DNA of 64,000 bases from Vicia villosa. Lineage: Eukaryota > Streptophyta > Magnoliopsida > Fabales > Fabaceae. Below, one piece after another: positions 12,662-24,127 of this stretch. The position numbers and the translations under genes were made by a program. Within the stretch, counting starts at the first letter, position 1; each line of letters begins with the position of its first letter. Location: positions 341,001 to 405,000 of the forward strand of contig NW_026705729.1 of NCBI RefSeq assembly GCF_029867415.1, in the 5' to 3' direction. Under the pieces are notes generated by a model. That model was not told the origin of the DNA. It did no database searches and saw only the letters and a list, made by a program, of their open reading frames with translations.

Positions 12662-13112
12662 GCGCACAATTTTCAAAAAATCAGCATTATATTATGAACT
12701 TTGAAACTTGATTTAGGCAAACATACAAACACCTTATGATCACATATCCATTGGAGCACGAATTTTCCATCAAATCACCATCAAATAGCACCAATATAGC
12801 ATCAAAGATGCATTGAACACAAGCAACAAAGATCTACATCTTAGAATTGAGGAATTTACCAATTCTTGAATTAAAGTGTTGAAGTAGCTTCAAGAACAAG
12901 CACAAAGTGTGTAGATCCTTCACAATTGGAGATGAACAACCAAAGAAAAGAGAGAAATGTAGGAGGCTTAGTTCAAAACTAGCAAGATTTAATGTGAATC
13001 TCACTAATTCTATGAAAATGAACTTTGGGTGAGGGTTTTGGAAAGGGTGAGAAATGAATTTGCAAGCAATTTTTTGGCTCTCCAAGCTTGTGAAATGAGA
13101 GAGTAGAGGTCT

Positions 13113-13122
13113 CTATTTATAG
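13113..13122 (-). promoter_or_regulatory. TATA box of Ogre E 3' LTR
   Basis: Minus-strand CTATAAATAG about 530 bases from the LTR start. The same decamer is at 32760-32769 in the 5' LTR. It marks the likely U3/R border. Confidence 0.55.
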
Positions 13123-13648
13123 AATTGGAGCAAGAGTAGTGGCAAATTGGTCTTTTTGTGTTTGGTAATTAACTTGTGTTTAATTGGTAATTAAATGGCA
13201 TTTAAATGGTAAGAAATGGTAAAATGAGGTTTAAGTGGGTTTAATGAAGGGGTTAATTTTGATGAGGTGAAAAATTGGTAAAATGATCAAATAAAAAAAA
13301 GGTGCCAAAATGATGTCAAGCTTCCCTCCTTATATTTTTTTAAATTGCGCACAGGAAATCGATTTCCCATAGGGGTAAATCGATTTCCACATTCAAATTT
13401 TCAAAAATTGTTTTCTTGCACTGTTTTGATTTTTGCCCGATCTTTTACCTGTAAAATATAAACAAAAGATGCAAAACACATATTTTTTGTATTGTGGTTA
13501 GTATTAAACAAATAAAAGCTAAATGTGCTTGATGGTTCCCCTCAGAGACAATCACAGTATCAAAGACAAAGCTTCACAATGGTGCTATTGATTAATGATT
13601 AATATCCAATTGATGTATGATCTTAGGGTCAAAAATTGGGGTATGACA

Positions 13649-13661
13649 GATGCCCCTATTT
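13649..13661 (-). other. Polypurine tract of Ogre E
   Basis: Minus-strand AAATAGGGGCATC directly upstream of the 3' LTR start, in the position needed to prime plus-strand DNA synthesis. Confidence 0.7.
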
Positions 13662-14049
13662 AAGTGTCTTCGATTTGGAGATACAATGATTGGAAATCTT
13701 TGTTTTGACGAAATCGAAGAGACTTAAATATATAAAACACGATTTTTGAACCTAAGATGCTATGCAATGTTTAATGAATGCATATGATGAGGATAAAACA
13801 TGGCAACACCGGGGAGAAAAAGGGAACTCCACTGGGGAAAACAAATGTCTTGCTGGCATAACTCCACTAGGGAAGGCAAGACTTTGTTGGAGAGACGAAA
13901 CTTTGGCGGGGAAAGAAATTTCTCTGGGGAAAACACTTCGCGTCAGAGAGGTTATAGTATCCTCTTTTACTGGGGATGAGAAAAGGGGAACATCCTCTTT
14001 CATTGGGGATGAGAAAGTATGCATCCTGAATCAGAATGCCAATCTACCG
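13662..14049. other. Ogre E 3' UTR, degenerate repeats
   Basis: Non-coding. It holds imperfect repeats of GGGGA-rich phrases (ACTGGGGAAAAC and ATTGGGGATGAGAAA types) between 13800 and 14020. The ORFs crossing it on both strands have no family features. Confidence 0.5.
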
Positions 14050-15431
14050 TTAACAGAAATCACAACATCGTACCACTGATGATATGAAGAGATGTACCGC
14101 CGTACCCCTGACGATAACACATACCAACGTCCCACTGAAGGCGTGAAGAGATATACCACCGTACCACTGATGATATAAAAAAAGGATAATTCATCGACGT
14201 ACCACTGACGATGAAAGAGATGTACCTCCGTACCACTGACGATAACACATACCAACGTCCCACTGAAGGCATGAAGAGATATACCACCGTACCACTGATG
14301 ATATATAAAAAAAGATAATTCATCGACGTACCACTGACGATGAAAGAGATGTACCTCCGTACCACTGACGATAACACATACCAACGTTCCACCGAAGGCA
14401 TGAAGAGATATACCACCGTACCACTGATGATATAAAAAGAGATAATTCATCGACGTACCACTGATGATGAAAGAGATGTACCGCCGTACCACTGACGATG
14501 ACATATACCAACGTCCCACTGAAGGTATGAAGAGATATATCACCGTACCACTGATGATATAAAAGGGATAAATCATCGACGTACCACTGACGATGAAAGA
14601 GATGTACCACCGTACCACTAACGATAACACATACCAACGTCCCACTGAAGGCATGAAGAGATATACCACCGTACCACTGATGATATAAAAAAGGGATAAT
14701 TCATCGACGTACCACTGACGATGAAAGAGATGTATAGCCGTACCACTGACGATAACACATACCAACGTCCCACTGAAGGCATGAAGAGATATACCACCGT
14801 ACCACTGATGATATCAAAAAGGAATAATTCATCGACGTACCACTGACGATGAAAGAGATGTACCGCCGTACCACTGACGATAACACATACCAACGTCCCA
14901 CTGAAGGCATGAAGAGATATTCCACCGTACCACTGATGATATCAAAAAGGAATAATTCATCGACGTTCCACTGACGATGAAAGAGATGTACCGCCGTACC
15001 ACTAACGATAACACATACCAACGTTCCACTGAAGGCATGAAGAGATATACCACCGTACCACTGATGATATAAAAAGAGATAATTCATCGACGTACCACCG
15101 ACGATGAAAGAGATGTATCGCCGTACCACTGACGATAACACATACCAACGTTCCACTGAAGGCATGAAGAGATATACCACCGTACCACTGATGATATAAA
15201 AAAAAGGGATAATTCATCGACGTACCACTGACGATGAAAGAGATGTATCGCCGTACCACTGACGATAACACATACCAACGTTCCACTGAAGGTATGAAGA
15301 GATATACCACCGTACCACTGATGATATAAAAAAGGGATAATTCATAGACGTACCACTGACGATGAAAGAGATGTATCGTCGTACCACTGACGATAACACA
15401 TACCAACGTTCCACTGAAGGTATGAAGAGAT
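14050..15431. repeat. Tandem array, ~128-bp unit, in Ogre 3' UTR
   Basis: About eleven head-to-tail units. The marker ATACCAACGT occurs at 14121, 14249, 14378, 14505, 14631, 14759, 14887, 15015, 15142, 15272 and 15400, a spacing of 126-130 bp. Each unit contains three related sub-units beginning CGTACCACTGAYGAT, so the array looks like an amplified trimer of a ~40-bp motif. Variation is mostly single substitutions and A-run length. The long minus-strand ORFs here (14031-15602) are by-products of a repeat without stops. Hypervariable tandem repeats in this position are known for Tat elements and can seed satellites. Confidence 0.95.
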
Positions 15432-16471
15432 GCCCCTTTCGTACCAATGACGGTGAAGAGCAATCAATAATACTTTTTCAATGATATGAGGATGCAAACA
15501 CAAATGCATAATCTCAACAATCGTCCAGCGACCAAAATTCAATCTATGACCAAATGGAAAGAAACTGCCAAAAAGACTGGACCAAGTGAGGGAGAAACTC
15601 ACTGATCTTCTGTTCGTTCACATCTGAAGAGAATAACTGAAACACATTATCCACCTAGAAACAAATTCAGTGGGGATTTCAAGGAAAGTGAGCTTTTTCT
15701 GCTTAAGACACTCTAAATGAAAGAGCAGTCTGTTTGACAGTAAACTTCTTGATAGCAAATGTGAATGTATGACTGTTTTTTATGCATGTTAATGATGCAT
15801 ATGCTGCCAAAACTTAACACAAGAATTAACTCAAAAGATGGAGTACGAAGATAACATAATCAAGCATGCCTCAAGCTGAACACCAGAGCAGAAAATTCTA
15901 TAACAATCTTTTGATGGCTTCAGAAATAATGCTACCCAACACTAGAGAACATTGGAGCTGAGAGAGCACAACGACTGAGTTCTACATCATATTCGAGCCA
16001 GGCCAAAAGTGCATTGAGTGGAACACATTCTTCTTCTTTTGCATATGAATATATTAACATATCCATTCCTTGTAATGCATTCATGAATCAAAGTAAAACT
16101 TCTTTTATAATTTTCAAAAGGATTTTGTTGAAATCAAATTTCTCTTTGTTTCAAAAATTACTATCAACAATAAATGACATTTTGAGAGATATGAAAGAAA
16201 TAAGATTGCCAATAAAAGGTAAAGGCTCAAACTTTTTTTAATAGAATGGTGGCCTGCAAAAGGCAAGACCCCATGGATTATTACAAAGTTTGGAAAGTGG
16301 TAATTTTGTGGAAAAGGTACATTGAAATGTAATGACCCCATCCTCTCTCTCAACTTGGAATTCCTGAGCAAAGGCTTCCGTTGAAATATGTTGAACTTCT
16401 TACGATAGACATATGACTGCTGATGATCAAGTCTTGTCTGATGTAGTTACTTGCCATGAATCCCTAACTTT
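15432..16471. other. Ogre E 3' UTR, unique part
   Basis: About 1 kb of AT-rich sequence between the tandem array and the stem-loop block. No coding frame with family features and no clear repeats seen. Confidence 0.5.
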
Positions 16472-16620
16472 TGCCTGGACCGCCCTTGCGGGTTTTCAGT
16501 CCACCGGATACTTTATTCTCTTTATGTCTCTAATTTTTTCCTGGACCGCCCTTTCGGGTTTTCAATCCACCGAGACACTCCTTTTTGCCTAAGCCGCCCT
16601 TTCGGGTTTTTAACTTAGCG
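16472..16620 (-). other. Three tandem GNRA-type stem-loops after integrase stop
   Basis: Three ~60-bp units just downstream of the integrase stop. In transcript sense each has an inner stem CCC/GGG closed by a GNRA loop: GCAA at 16486-16489, GAAA at 16552-16555 and GAAA at 16600-16603. The outer 5-bp stem is TGGAC/GTCCA in unit 1, TGGAT/GTCCA (a G-U pair only on the minus strand) in unit 2, and CTAAG/CTTAG in unit 3. The stem sequence changes while pairing is kept, which points to an RNA structure made from the minus strand. Confidence 0.65.
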
Positions 16621-16638
16621 AGCTGTTCTTTTATTATT

Positions 16639-18528
16639 TTAGGCGAAGTATTTCTTGACTACATCAGCATTCACGGGACGTGGGAGCTCTTCTCCATCCA
16701 TAGTTGCAAGAATTAATGCACCTCCAGAGAAGGCTTTCTTAACAATATATGGTCCTTCAAAATTAGGAGTCCACTTGCCCCTTGAATCGGAGGTGAAAGA
16801 CAGGATCCTTTTGAGCACTAGGTCGCCTTCTCTGAATACTCGAGGTCGAACCTTCTTATCAAAAGCTTTCTTCATTCTTTTCTGGTATAAATGACAATGG
16901 CATAAAGCCGTCATTCTCTTTTCTTCTATCAAATTCAATTGATCAAATCTGCTCTGACACCACTGAGCCTCAGATAACTTGGTTTCCATTAAAACTCTCA
17001 ATGATGGAATCTCAACCTCAATAGGGAGCACTGCTTCCATACCATAAACCAAAGAAAAGGGACTTGCCCCTGTTGATGTACGAACACATGTACGGTACCC
17101 ATGCAAAGCAAATGGGAGCATCTCGTGCCAGTCCTTGTACGTAACAACCATCTTTTGCACAATCTTCTTAATATTTTTATTTGCTGCTTCAACAGATCCA
17201 TTCATCTTTGGCCTATAAGGCGAAGAGTTGTGATGTTCAATCTTGAAGCTTTCACACAGTTCTCTCATCATGCTATTATTCAGATTTGAGCCATTATCAG
17301 TGATGATCTTGCTCGGTACACCATATCTGCAGATGATGTTGTTCTTGATAAATCTAACCACAACTTGCTTTGTCACATTAGCATATGAAGCAGCTTCTAC
17401 CCACTTGGTGAAATAATCGATTGCTACCAGGATGAATCGATGTCCATTCGAAGCCTTGGGTTCAATCATGCCAATCATATCGATACCCCACATAGAGAAA
17501 GGCCATGGAGAGGAAATAACATTTAGAAGTGTCGGAGGCACATGAATCTTGTCAGCATACACTTGACACTTGTGACACTTCTTTACAAACTTGTAGCAAT
17601 CAGATTCCACTGTCAACCAATAGTAACCTGCTCTGAGCATATTTTTAGCCATCGAATGTCCATTGGCATGGGTACCAAAAGAACCTTCATGGATTTCATG
17701 CATCAACATGTCTGCTTCGTGTCTATCCACGCATCTGAGCAAAACCATGTCATAATTCCTTTTATACAAAACATCCGCATTGATGAAGAAACTGCCAGCC
17801 AATCTCCTCAAAGTTTTCTTATCCTTATTTGATGCCCCAAGTGGGTACTCTTGAGTCTGAAGGAAGTGCTTAATATCGAAATACCAAGGCTTTTCATCTG
17901 TTGCTTCCTCAACTGCAAATATATGAGCAGGTCTATCAAGACGCCTGATTGTAATCCGAGGTTCCTCATTATGGAAATTCACTTTGTACATGGAGGACAA
18001 TGTGGCTAAAGCATCAGCCATCTGATTCTCATTCCGAGGGATGTGGTGGAATTCAACTTTGTTAAAGAATGTCAACAGTCTTCTGGCGTAATCTTTGTAA
18101 GGGATTAAACCAGGATGACGAGTTTCCCATTCTCCTTTAATTTGATTAATCACAAGCGCAAAATCTCCATAAACATCAAGAATTTTGATTCTCAGATTAA
18201 TGGCCTCTTCAAGCCCCATGATGCAAGCTTCATACTCCGCAATATTGTTTGTACAGTCAAAACATATCCTTGCATTGAAAGGTACATGTGATCCATGCGG
18301 AGTGACAATAATGGCGCCAATTCCATGGCCATGAACATTAGAAGCTCCATCAAAAATTAAACCCCACTTGGATTCAGGATTTGGTCCTTCTTCTGGCAAC
18401 GGTTCATCCCAATCTTGAGCTCTCAAATACATTATATCTTCATATGGGAAGTCCATTCTGATAGATTGATGATCATCAATAGGTTGGTGAGCGAGGTACT
18501 CCGCCAACACACTTCCTTTCACAGCTTT
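16639..18528 (-). CDS. Ogre E archaeal-type RNase H and integrase
   Basis: Continues the pol frame after an in-frame TAG at 18529-18531. It begins with the extra RNase H of the Tat clade (IFDGASN, NNIAEYEAC, VYGDFALVI and MADALA supply the acidic residues). The integrase follows: zinc region HEIHEGSFGTHANGH then CHKCQ, core DDE residues in WGIDMIG, ITDNGSN and NGSVEAANK, and a C-terminal part ending ADVVKKYFA. All key residues are present, and no chromodomain is seen, as expected for Tat. The enzyme would trim RNA and insert the DNA copy. It depends on read-through or repair of the upstream stop, so the copy is probably defective on its own. Confidence 0.92.
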   Translation of the reverse strand, partial: KAVKGSVLAEYLAHQPIDDHQSIRMDFPYEDIMYLRAQDWDEPLPEEGPNPESKWGLIFDGASNVHGHGIGAIIVTPHGSHVPFNARICFDCTNNIAEYEACIMGLEEAINLRIKILDVYGDFALVINQIKGEWETRHPGLIPYKDYARRLLTFFNKVEFHHIPRNENQMADALATLSSMYKVNFHNEEPRITIRRLDRPAHIFAVEEATDEKPWYFDIKHFLQTQEYPLGASNKDKKTLRRLAGSFFINADVLYKRNYDMVLLRCVDRHEADMLMHEIHEGSFGTHANGHSMAKNMLRAGYYWLTVESDCYKFVKKCHKCQVYADKIHVPPTLLNVISSPWPFSMWGIDMIGMIEPKASNGHRFILVAIDYFTKWVEAASYANVTKQVVVRFIKNNIICRYGVPSKIITDNGSNLNNSMMRELCESFKIEHHNSSPYRPKMNGSVEAANKNIKKIVQKMVVTYKDWHEMLPFALHGYRTCVRTSTGASPFSLVYGMEAVLPIEVEIPSLRVLMETKLSEAQWCQSRFDQLNLIEEKRMTALCHCHLYQKRMKKAFDKKVRPRVFREGDLVLKRILSFTSDSRGKWTPNFEGPYIVKKAFSGGALILATMDGEELPRPVNADVVKKYFA

Positions 18529-19578
18529 CTAAGCTCGATATTCAATATCATATTCTGATAACAACATTTGCCAGCGAGCGATCCTTCCAGTTAATGCAGG
18601 TTTCTCAAATACATACTTAATTGGATCCATTTTGGAAATCAATAGGGTGGTGTGGTTCAACATATACTGTCTCAGTTGGCGAGCATCCCACACCAAAGCA
18701 CAACAAGTTTTCTCAAGCAGCGAGTATCTTGTTTCGCACTCGGTAAACTTTTTGCTAAGGTAGTATATTGCATACTCTTTTCGACCAGACTCGTCATGCT
18801 GACCCAACACACATCCCATTGAATTCTCAAGCACTGTGAGGTACATAATCAGAGGTCTTCCCTCAATTGGAGGGAGCAAAATGGGAGGTTCAAGCAAATA
18901 TTCTTTGATGTTGTCAAAAGCTTTTTGACAATCTTCATTCCACACACATCCCTGATTTTTCTTTAACAGCTTGAAGATTGGCTCACAAGTAGCAGTCGTA
19001 TTGGAAATGAACCTGGAGATATAATTCAAACGTCCGAGGAAACCTCTCACTTTTTTCTCAGTCTTTGGTGCTGGCGTTTCCTGAATTGCTTTAACTTTAT
19101 CGGGATCTACTTCAATTCCTCTCTGACTGACAACGAAACCCAATAATTTTTCGGAACGGACACCAAAAGTGCATTTGTTTGGATTTAAGCGGAGACGATA
19201 CTTTCTCAAACGCTGAAATAACTTTAAAAGATTATCCATGCGCCCCTCCTCTGACTGGGACTTGGCAATCATGTCGTCCACATAAACCTCGATTTCTTTG
19301 TGCATCATATCATGGAAAAGAGTAGTCATGGCTCTTTGATACGTCGCACCAGCATTCTTTAATCCAAAAGGCATCACTTTGTAGCAGAATGTCCCCCATG
19401 GTGTGATAAAGGTTGTCTTTTCCATGTCTTCATGTGCCATCTTAATCTGATTATATCCTGAAAAACCATCCATAAAGGAGAAAACTTCAAACTTTGCCGT
19501 GCTATCTACCAACATATCAATGTGAGGTAGAGGAAAATCATCTTTCGGACTGGCTTTGTTCAAATCTCTATAATCAAC
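18529..19578 (-). pseudogene. Ogre E reverse transcriptase (3' part) and RNase H
   Basis: Carries the RT body from YRDLNKASPKDDFPLPHIDM through KVMPFGLKNAG and the catalytic EVYVDDM, then the RT connection and canonical RNase H-like region (YAIYYLSKKFTECETRYS). The usual first RNase H aspartate is not evident, in line with Tat elements relying on the second RNase H. The 5' part of RT is at 23600-24127; the two halves are separated by a solo LTR at exactly one codon position, with the TCAAC target duplication. A TAG ends this stretch at 18529. Confidence 0.9.
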
Positions 19579-19707
19579 TGTCGCTACCGCGAAAATTAAC
19601 AGAGTCGCCACTAACATATTTATCCTAAAAAAGGAAGGGAATGCCAGCAAACCACAAAACAAAACAACGGTCTCACGACCAGAGAAAAAGGGTAAGGGAG
19701 TCGGTTA

Positions 19708-19737
19708 CGCGAGGGGAAGGTATTAGCACCCCTCGCG
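19708..19737 (-). other. Conserved Tat LTR hairpin (solo LTR copy)
   Basis: Perfect 9-bp stem CGCGAGGGG (19708-19716) with CCCCTCGCG (19729-19737) around a 12-base loop. Equivalents with different stem sequence are at 10666-10698, 30309-30341 and 56612-56643. Confidence 0.6.
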
Positions 19738-21364
19738 CCCATCGTACTCGATGGTATCCACGCATGTGTCTAGTATCTATGGGTGTGTAACAAATCTACG
19801 CTAATCTGGACTAAAATGAATGCAGAATGTAGGGAAAAGAAAGGATTAAACTCGCACGGGCCCTACCTCGCTGCCTACGTATCCGTTTTGCGGAATCAGA
19901 GGTACCGTAGCTCGGCTAACTAATTTCTATTTATTTTGTGTTTTTTAGGTGAACGAGTTACATTCATACTCCGCTGCTCGACCTTTGGAGGCTTACGCTT
20001 GGAATGGAGCGGAAATAACAAGCTCTTAAGAAAAGAAAATCAAAGAGTGTGGTTTGTGTTTTAAAGAATGCATGAGGAAAACCTAAACTAAGGGGGAAAG
20101 CTTGCTACCTAATGGTATCATATGAAGGGTACAAGTCTAAGCTAAGCTATCAACCTACGAAGGAAAAGGGAAACAAACAATAATATCACACAAACGAGCA
20201 TCCACTCGTAAAGCAAACAAACCAACGGTACTGACCGAGTGATAGAAAAGCGGTCCCGCCATAGCCAAGGGGAGCAGCTCAACCCAAGTCAACCAAGCAT
20301 TAGACCTCGCGAAAATGATCGGGCCATAGACAAGAGGGCGGACCCCTCTCAGCAACCAAGCCGTCACGGATCGTAAAGGAAAACGGTGCGTGCGTACACC
20401 GAGCATCAACGTCGAGCAACGCGAGCTATAGGAAGGCGGGGGTCCGGCTACATGAACCCTTTTCCTGACATACTCGATAACAAGATCTTGTGCAGGTTCA
20501 AAGCAAGCGACGCGAGGCGTGCGCATAATGAACAGACTCGATGAGACTAGGCGGGGGTTGATTGCTAACCCTTTCCGCGTGCCTTCCATGAGGACTTAAC
20601 GGAGTTCCATATAGGACTTATTACACCGTGACTCCCTGCCGCAAAGCACAAATGTAAACACACCAACAAAAACAGAGCCTCTTTCGAGGGCTTGGCCAGA
20701 TGAATGTTTAGGTCCTACTTCTCATGTTAAAGGATGATGCGAGAAAGCGATAAAGTGCGAGAGAAATAAAATGAAACGGAATCAATACCAAACGGATGAT
20801 GATCCGTAAACTAAAGCGAAGTGAAGAAACTAAGAATCCCGCGAGCGAGCTAGCAAAGCAAAAGCAAATGGTCAGCACACCGATTAGCCACAAAAGCACA
20901 CAAAGGTCGACACGTGCGTCGAGCATAATCACAATACACCTGCAAGAGGAACAAGCAACCCAAACAAGCAGATATAAAGTAATAGGAACGTGTCTCCCGG
21001 ATGAGAACACAGAGAGAGTGAATAAAATCGTGTCCCGCAAGTAAAGCGGAACACTCAAGAAATAAGCGCCGGTCGGTGACTATCCAAAAACCTTGCACAC
21101 TAACACACAAGTTAGAGATAACAAACATCACAATCGGAATTGCGTTATTACTATAAAGCGAGAGGAAACAGACAAGGTAAACATGAAATGGACTATGAAA
21201 CATCAAAGAAAAATAAAACATGAATGATCTAAAAATTAATGAAAACTAAGCATCTAGCTAGATAGTACATCTCATAAGCTTTCCGACGATATAAAGAACG
21301 TGCAAATCGGAGTTACGAGCAAAAAGTTATGCGAGAAAGAAGTTAGGGAAAAAAAACACACTGG

Positions 21365-21520
21365 GGAACCGGTTCCTGGAATGGACAACCCGGTTCCTGG
21401 TCCAAAAAACAGTGGCAAACACCAACGAAACATCTGGGAACCGGTTCCTCCATCCTAGGAACCGGGTTCTGCTGTAGAAAAACACTTTTTTGCTATTTTT
21501 TATGTTTGGGAACCAATTCC
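21365..21520. repeat. ACCGGT palindrome cassette in solo LTR
   Basis: GGAACCGGTTCC at 21365-21376 and 21437-21448 (perfect palindromes), near copies AACCCGGTTCC at about 21387-21397 and GGAACCGGGTTC at about 21458-21469, and a looser GGAACCAATTCC at 21509-21520. Partners in a pair are about 8-10 bases apart and the pairs are about 40 bases apart, as in the ATCGAT cassette of element E. It lies downstream of the TATA box in the LTR sense. Confidence 0.8.
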
Positions 21521-22678
21521 ACTCAACTTGAAACAATGCCAACTTGTAAGCATCATGAAAAGCCACCAAAACACATTCAAAACACAATGAAACACATATG
21601 GAAACAAAGCACGATATCACGGTAACAATCAATGGCATATGAGAATATGTAAACCAAATATTAATGTGAGGCATGCTATTAGCAATAAGTGAACAATCCT
21701 TAAGCACCAAAGCAACAAAACCAAACATATATCGATTTCAATGATTAAGCACAAGCCAAAAATGTATCGCTCTCAATGATTAGGCAAAAAGCATCTTGGC
21801 GAAGGATAGTCATGAATCCACAAGTCAATTAGGCCAAATAACAACAAATCGAGCAAAGTGCGACGCGTCAAGCCAAACCACAATTCAAATATCATCACCA
21901 AAAATTATATAAATGTAACAATGGCAACAAGCATTTGCACATGCGATAGTGATCAAGCTACAAAACATATTCAAATCATGACTTAAGCATCAAGCAAGGC
22001 AAATTATCGAGCAAAAATTCACCGCATGCATTTGTACAAACACCTTGAGTGCGACACAAGTCATCTATATGAATGTTAACAATTATGCATACAAAGTCAC
22101 CAACAAATCATGGATCCAACCAGGAATGTCACAATTCATCATCAACGGATATCAATTACATGCAACAAACACTAAGTTCAACCACAATTCACATGAACAC
22201 GACAACTTCGAGCAAAAGATAAACAAATTCACCGATCAATCATCATCAATCATCCATTAATCAAAAACAAGAGGTAGATATAGATTCGAATTCACATAAT
22301 AATCGACAATTAAGCACTTAATTCAAGATCCGAAAGCTTACCGGATGAAGATCTAACCGAAGCGCGAACACGACACGAACGCGGACACGACATGAACGCG
22401 ACACAAACGCGAACACGAATCAAAGTCGAAAGTCGAATCCCAAGGGGAGAAAGAGAGGTGCGCGAGATGTAGGAGAGGAGAAGAAATTCGAACTTCCGAT
22501 CTTGAGTCTTCAATCCATGTTCTTGATCTTGGTGAAAATTGATGAATCTTGATGAAAGTTTTATGTGATTTGTGGTTTTGATCTATGAGAATTGAGAGAG
22601 AGTTGAGAGAAAATGTTCTTGAACTTTTTGGTGAATTGAAATTGTGAGAGTCCCCCCTGATTTGTGAAGAGCAAAATG

Positions 22679-22688
22679 TTTATATAAT
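22679..22688 (-). promoter_or_regulatory. TATA box of the 4.0-kb solo LTR
   Basis: Minus-strand ATTATATAAA about 910 bases from the LTR start. Candidate core promoter, facing into element E's remaining RT sequence. Confidence 0.5.
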
Positions 22689-23599
22689 GTCAACGCGAAA
22701 TGTCCAAATTGCCCTCGGTGCGTCTTATTTTGGCTCGTTCTAAAGAAAACTCGGTTCGGCTCTGAATTTTAAAACGAAACCAACGTCCACTCGAAGATGA
22801 CGAAAATTGTAGATCATAGCCGCGAGAATCGTCCCAATCGGATAAGCGACGAAGAAATTGCGCGTGTTTGAATGACGAGAAACATCGATCCAACTGGCGC
22901 GACCGTGTAGAATTTTGTACGTACCGCTCAAAGAACTCGATGAAACTCCATCTTCGGCTGAAAATCTGACCTGGCACGTGTGACGAGGAATCGAAGCTAA
23001 CGAAATTTCCAAGAAAATGCCACTGGAACGGACTTCATACGATCAAAATCGAAGAAGTTATGAATTTTCAAACTCGGTGATTTACATACTCGAAAACACA
23101 CTTTTTATCGAAACAACGCGATGATTCTTTAAAATGCTGGGAGTTTTCAGTGCATAATTGGCCTTCGGTCCGAACATATGAAATCTTGATAATGATGGCA
23201 CGAATCTCCAATTAAATTTTCAAGCGAATCCGACCAGCGGACTAGGAGATATGAATTTTCCAAGGCCCAAAACCCTACATTCAGCACTATTTTCCACCAT
23301 GAATTCTTGAGTAATTTGAAAATCTGACAACCTTCCTCAAAGAGTTGGCTTCCAAGCCGAGCACGAAAGTTGTAGATATTGTCGAAACAGTTGGGACAAC
23401 GCGAGAATTAAGCTCATATCACTTTCAGCACAAGACTCGTGAATTTTCTCGCATTTCCACGGTTTACACCATTTTCACGTCGCACTTCTTCGAAACCATA
23501 AGAACTCTTTATTATTTTTTCTTCAATTTTTGAACGAAGAAATAAACGTCGTTATTAACTTATTGCTCAATTAAAGAGGGCAAATTTTGGGGTGCAACA

Positions 23600-24127
23600 T
23601 CAACACACATGCAAACTTTTCCGTCTTTCTTTGGAACAGGCACAATATTGGCAATCCATTGAGGATATACAGAAGTGACAAGGAAACCTGCGTCAATCTG
23701 CTTCAGGACCTCATACTTGGTCTTTTCTGCCATATCAGGATGACTCCTTCTTAGATTTTGTTTGACAGGAGGACATTCTGGTTTCAACGGTAAACGATGC
23801 TCCACAATATCTGTGTCCAACCCAGGCATATCTTGGTAGGACCATGCAAAAATGTCAACATACTCTTTAAGAAGCTCTACCATCCTCTTCTTAACATCTT
23901 GACCAAGCAGTGCCCCAATCTTGACTTCCTTCTTATCCTCTTCAGAACCCAAGTTGATGACTTCTAACGGTTCTTTATACGGCTGAATGGTGTCTTCCTC
24001 GTGCTCAAGCAGTCGGGAAATCTCATCAGGAATACATTCATCACTCTCTTTTTCCGCCTCATACACAGGACACTCGAAGTTAGGAGAGGGTGCAGGGTCA
24101 TTACTTTCAACGGTTTTATTGATTAAT
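23600..24127 (-). pseudogene. Ogre E reverse transcriptase, 5' part
   Basis: Second exon of pol. It starts after the intron with LINKTVESND, runs through an acidic linker and the RT N-terminus (VDIFAWSYQDMPGLD, then VPVPKKDGKVCMCVD) and is cut by the solo LTR at the VD/YRDL junction. Past the insert the reading resumes in frame at 19578. The sense of the break is clear; no frameshift is needed. Confidence 0.9.

Larger units (their letters stand above)
10500..13648 (-). repeat. 3' LTR of Ogre element E
   Basis: 3149 bp. The minus strand starts TGTCATACCCCAATTTTTGA at 13648 and ends CCCCGCTACA at 10500. A TATA box is at 13113-13122. The LTR carries six near-identical copies of the palindrome GGAAATCGATTTCC and a hairpin near its 3' end (10666-10698). 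Its partner is 30143-33295. An 83-codon ORF (12834-13085) appears in both LTRs; this follows from the LTRs being copies and is not evidence for a protein. Confidence 0.92.
19579..23599 (-). mobile_element. Solo LTR of a Tat/Ogre-type element inside E's RT
   Basis: 4021 bp flanked by a perfect 5-bp duplication TCAAC (19574-19578 and 23600-23604). The minus strand starts TGTTGCACCCCAAAATTTGC and ends TTTTCGCGGTAGCGACA. The same start and end words bound the 5' LTR of element G, so this is an LTR with no internal region, left by recombination between two LTRs. It has a TATA box (22679-22688), an ACCGGT palindrome cassette (21365-21520) and the Tat hairpin (19708-19737). The ORFs at 20155-21728 and 22310-23012 show no recognisable domains. 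Confidence 0.88.

Noticed and set aside
12834..13085. 83-codon ORF present in both LTRs of element E (also 32481-32732)
   Set aside because: Agreement follows from the LTRs being copies; the ORF starts close to the predicted transcription start and has no domain or codon bias.
14050..15431. CRISPR-like array of regular repeats
   Set aside because: Units are contiguous tandem repeats without unique spacers, in a plant retrotransposon 3' UTR.
14031..15602. Long overlapping minus-strand ORFs of 60-240 codons
   Set aside because: They are translations of the ~128-bp tandem array, open only because the unit lacks stops in several frames; the peptides repeat with the DNA period.
20155..23012. Several 70-144 codon ORFs in the solo LTR
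   Set aside because: Non-coding LTR; no family features, and they overlap on both strands.
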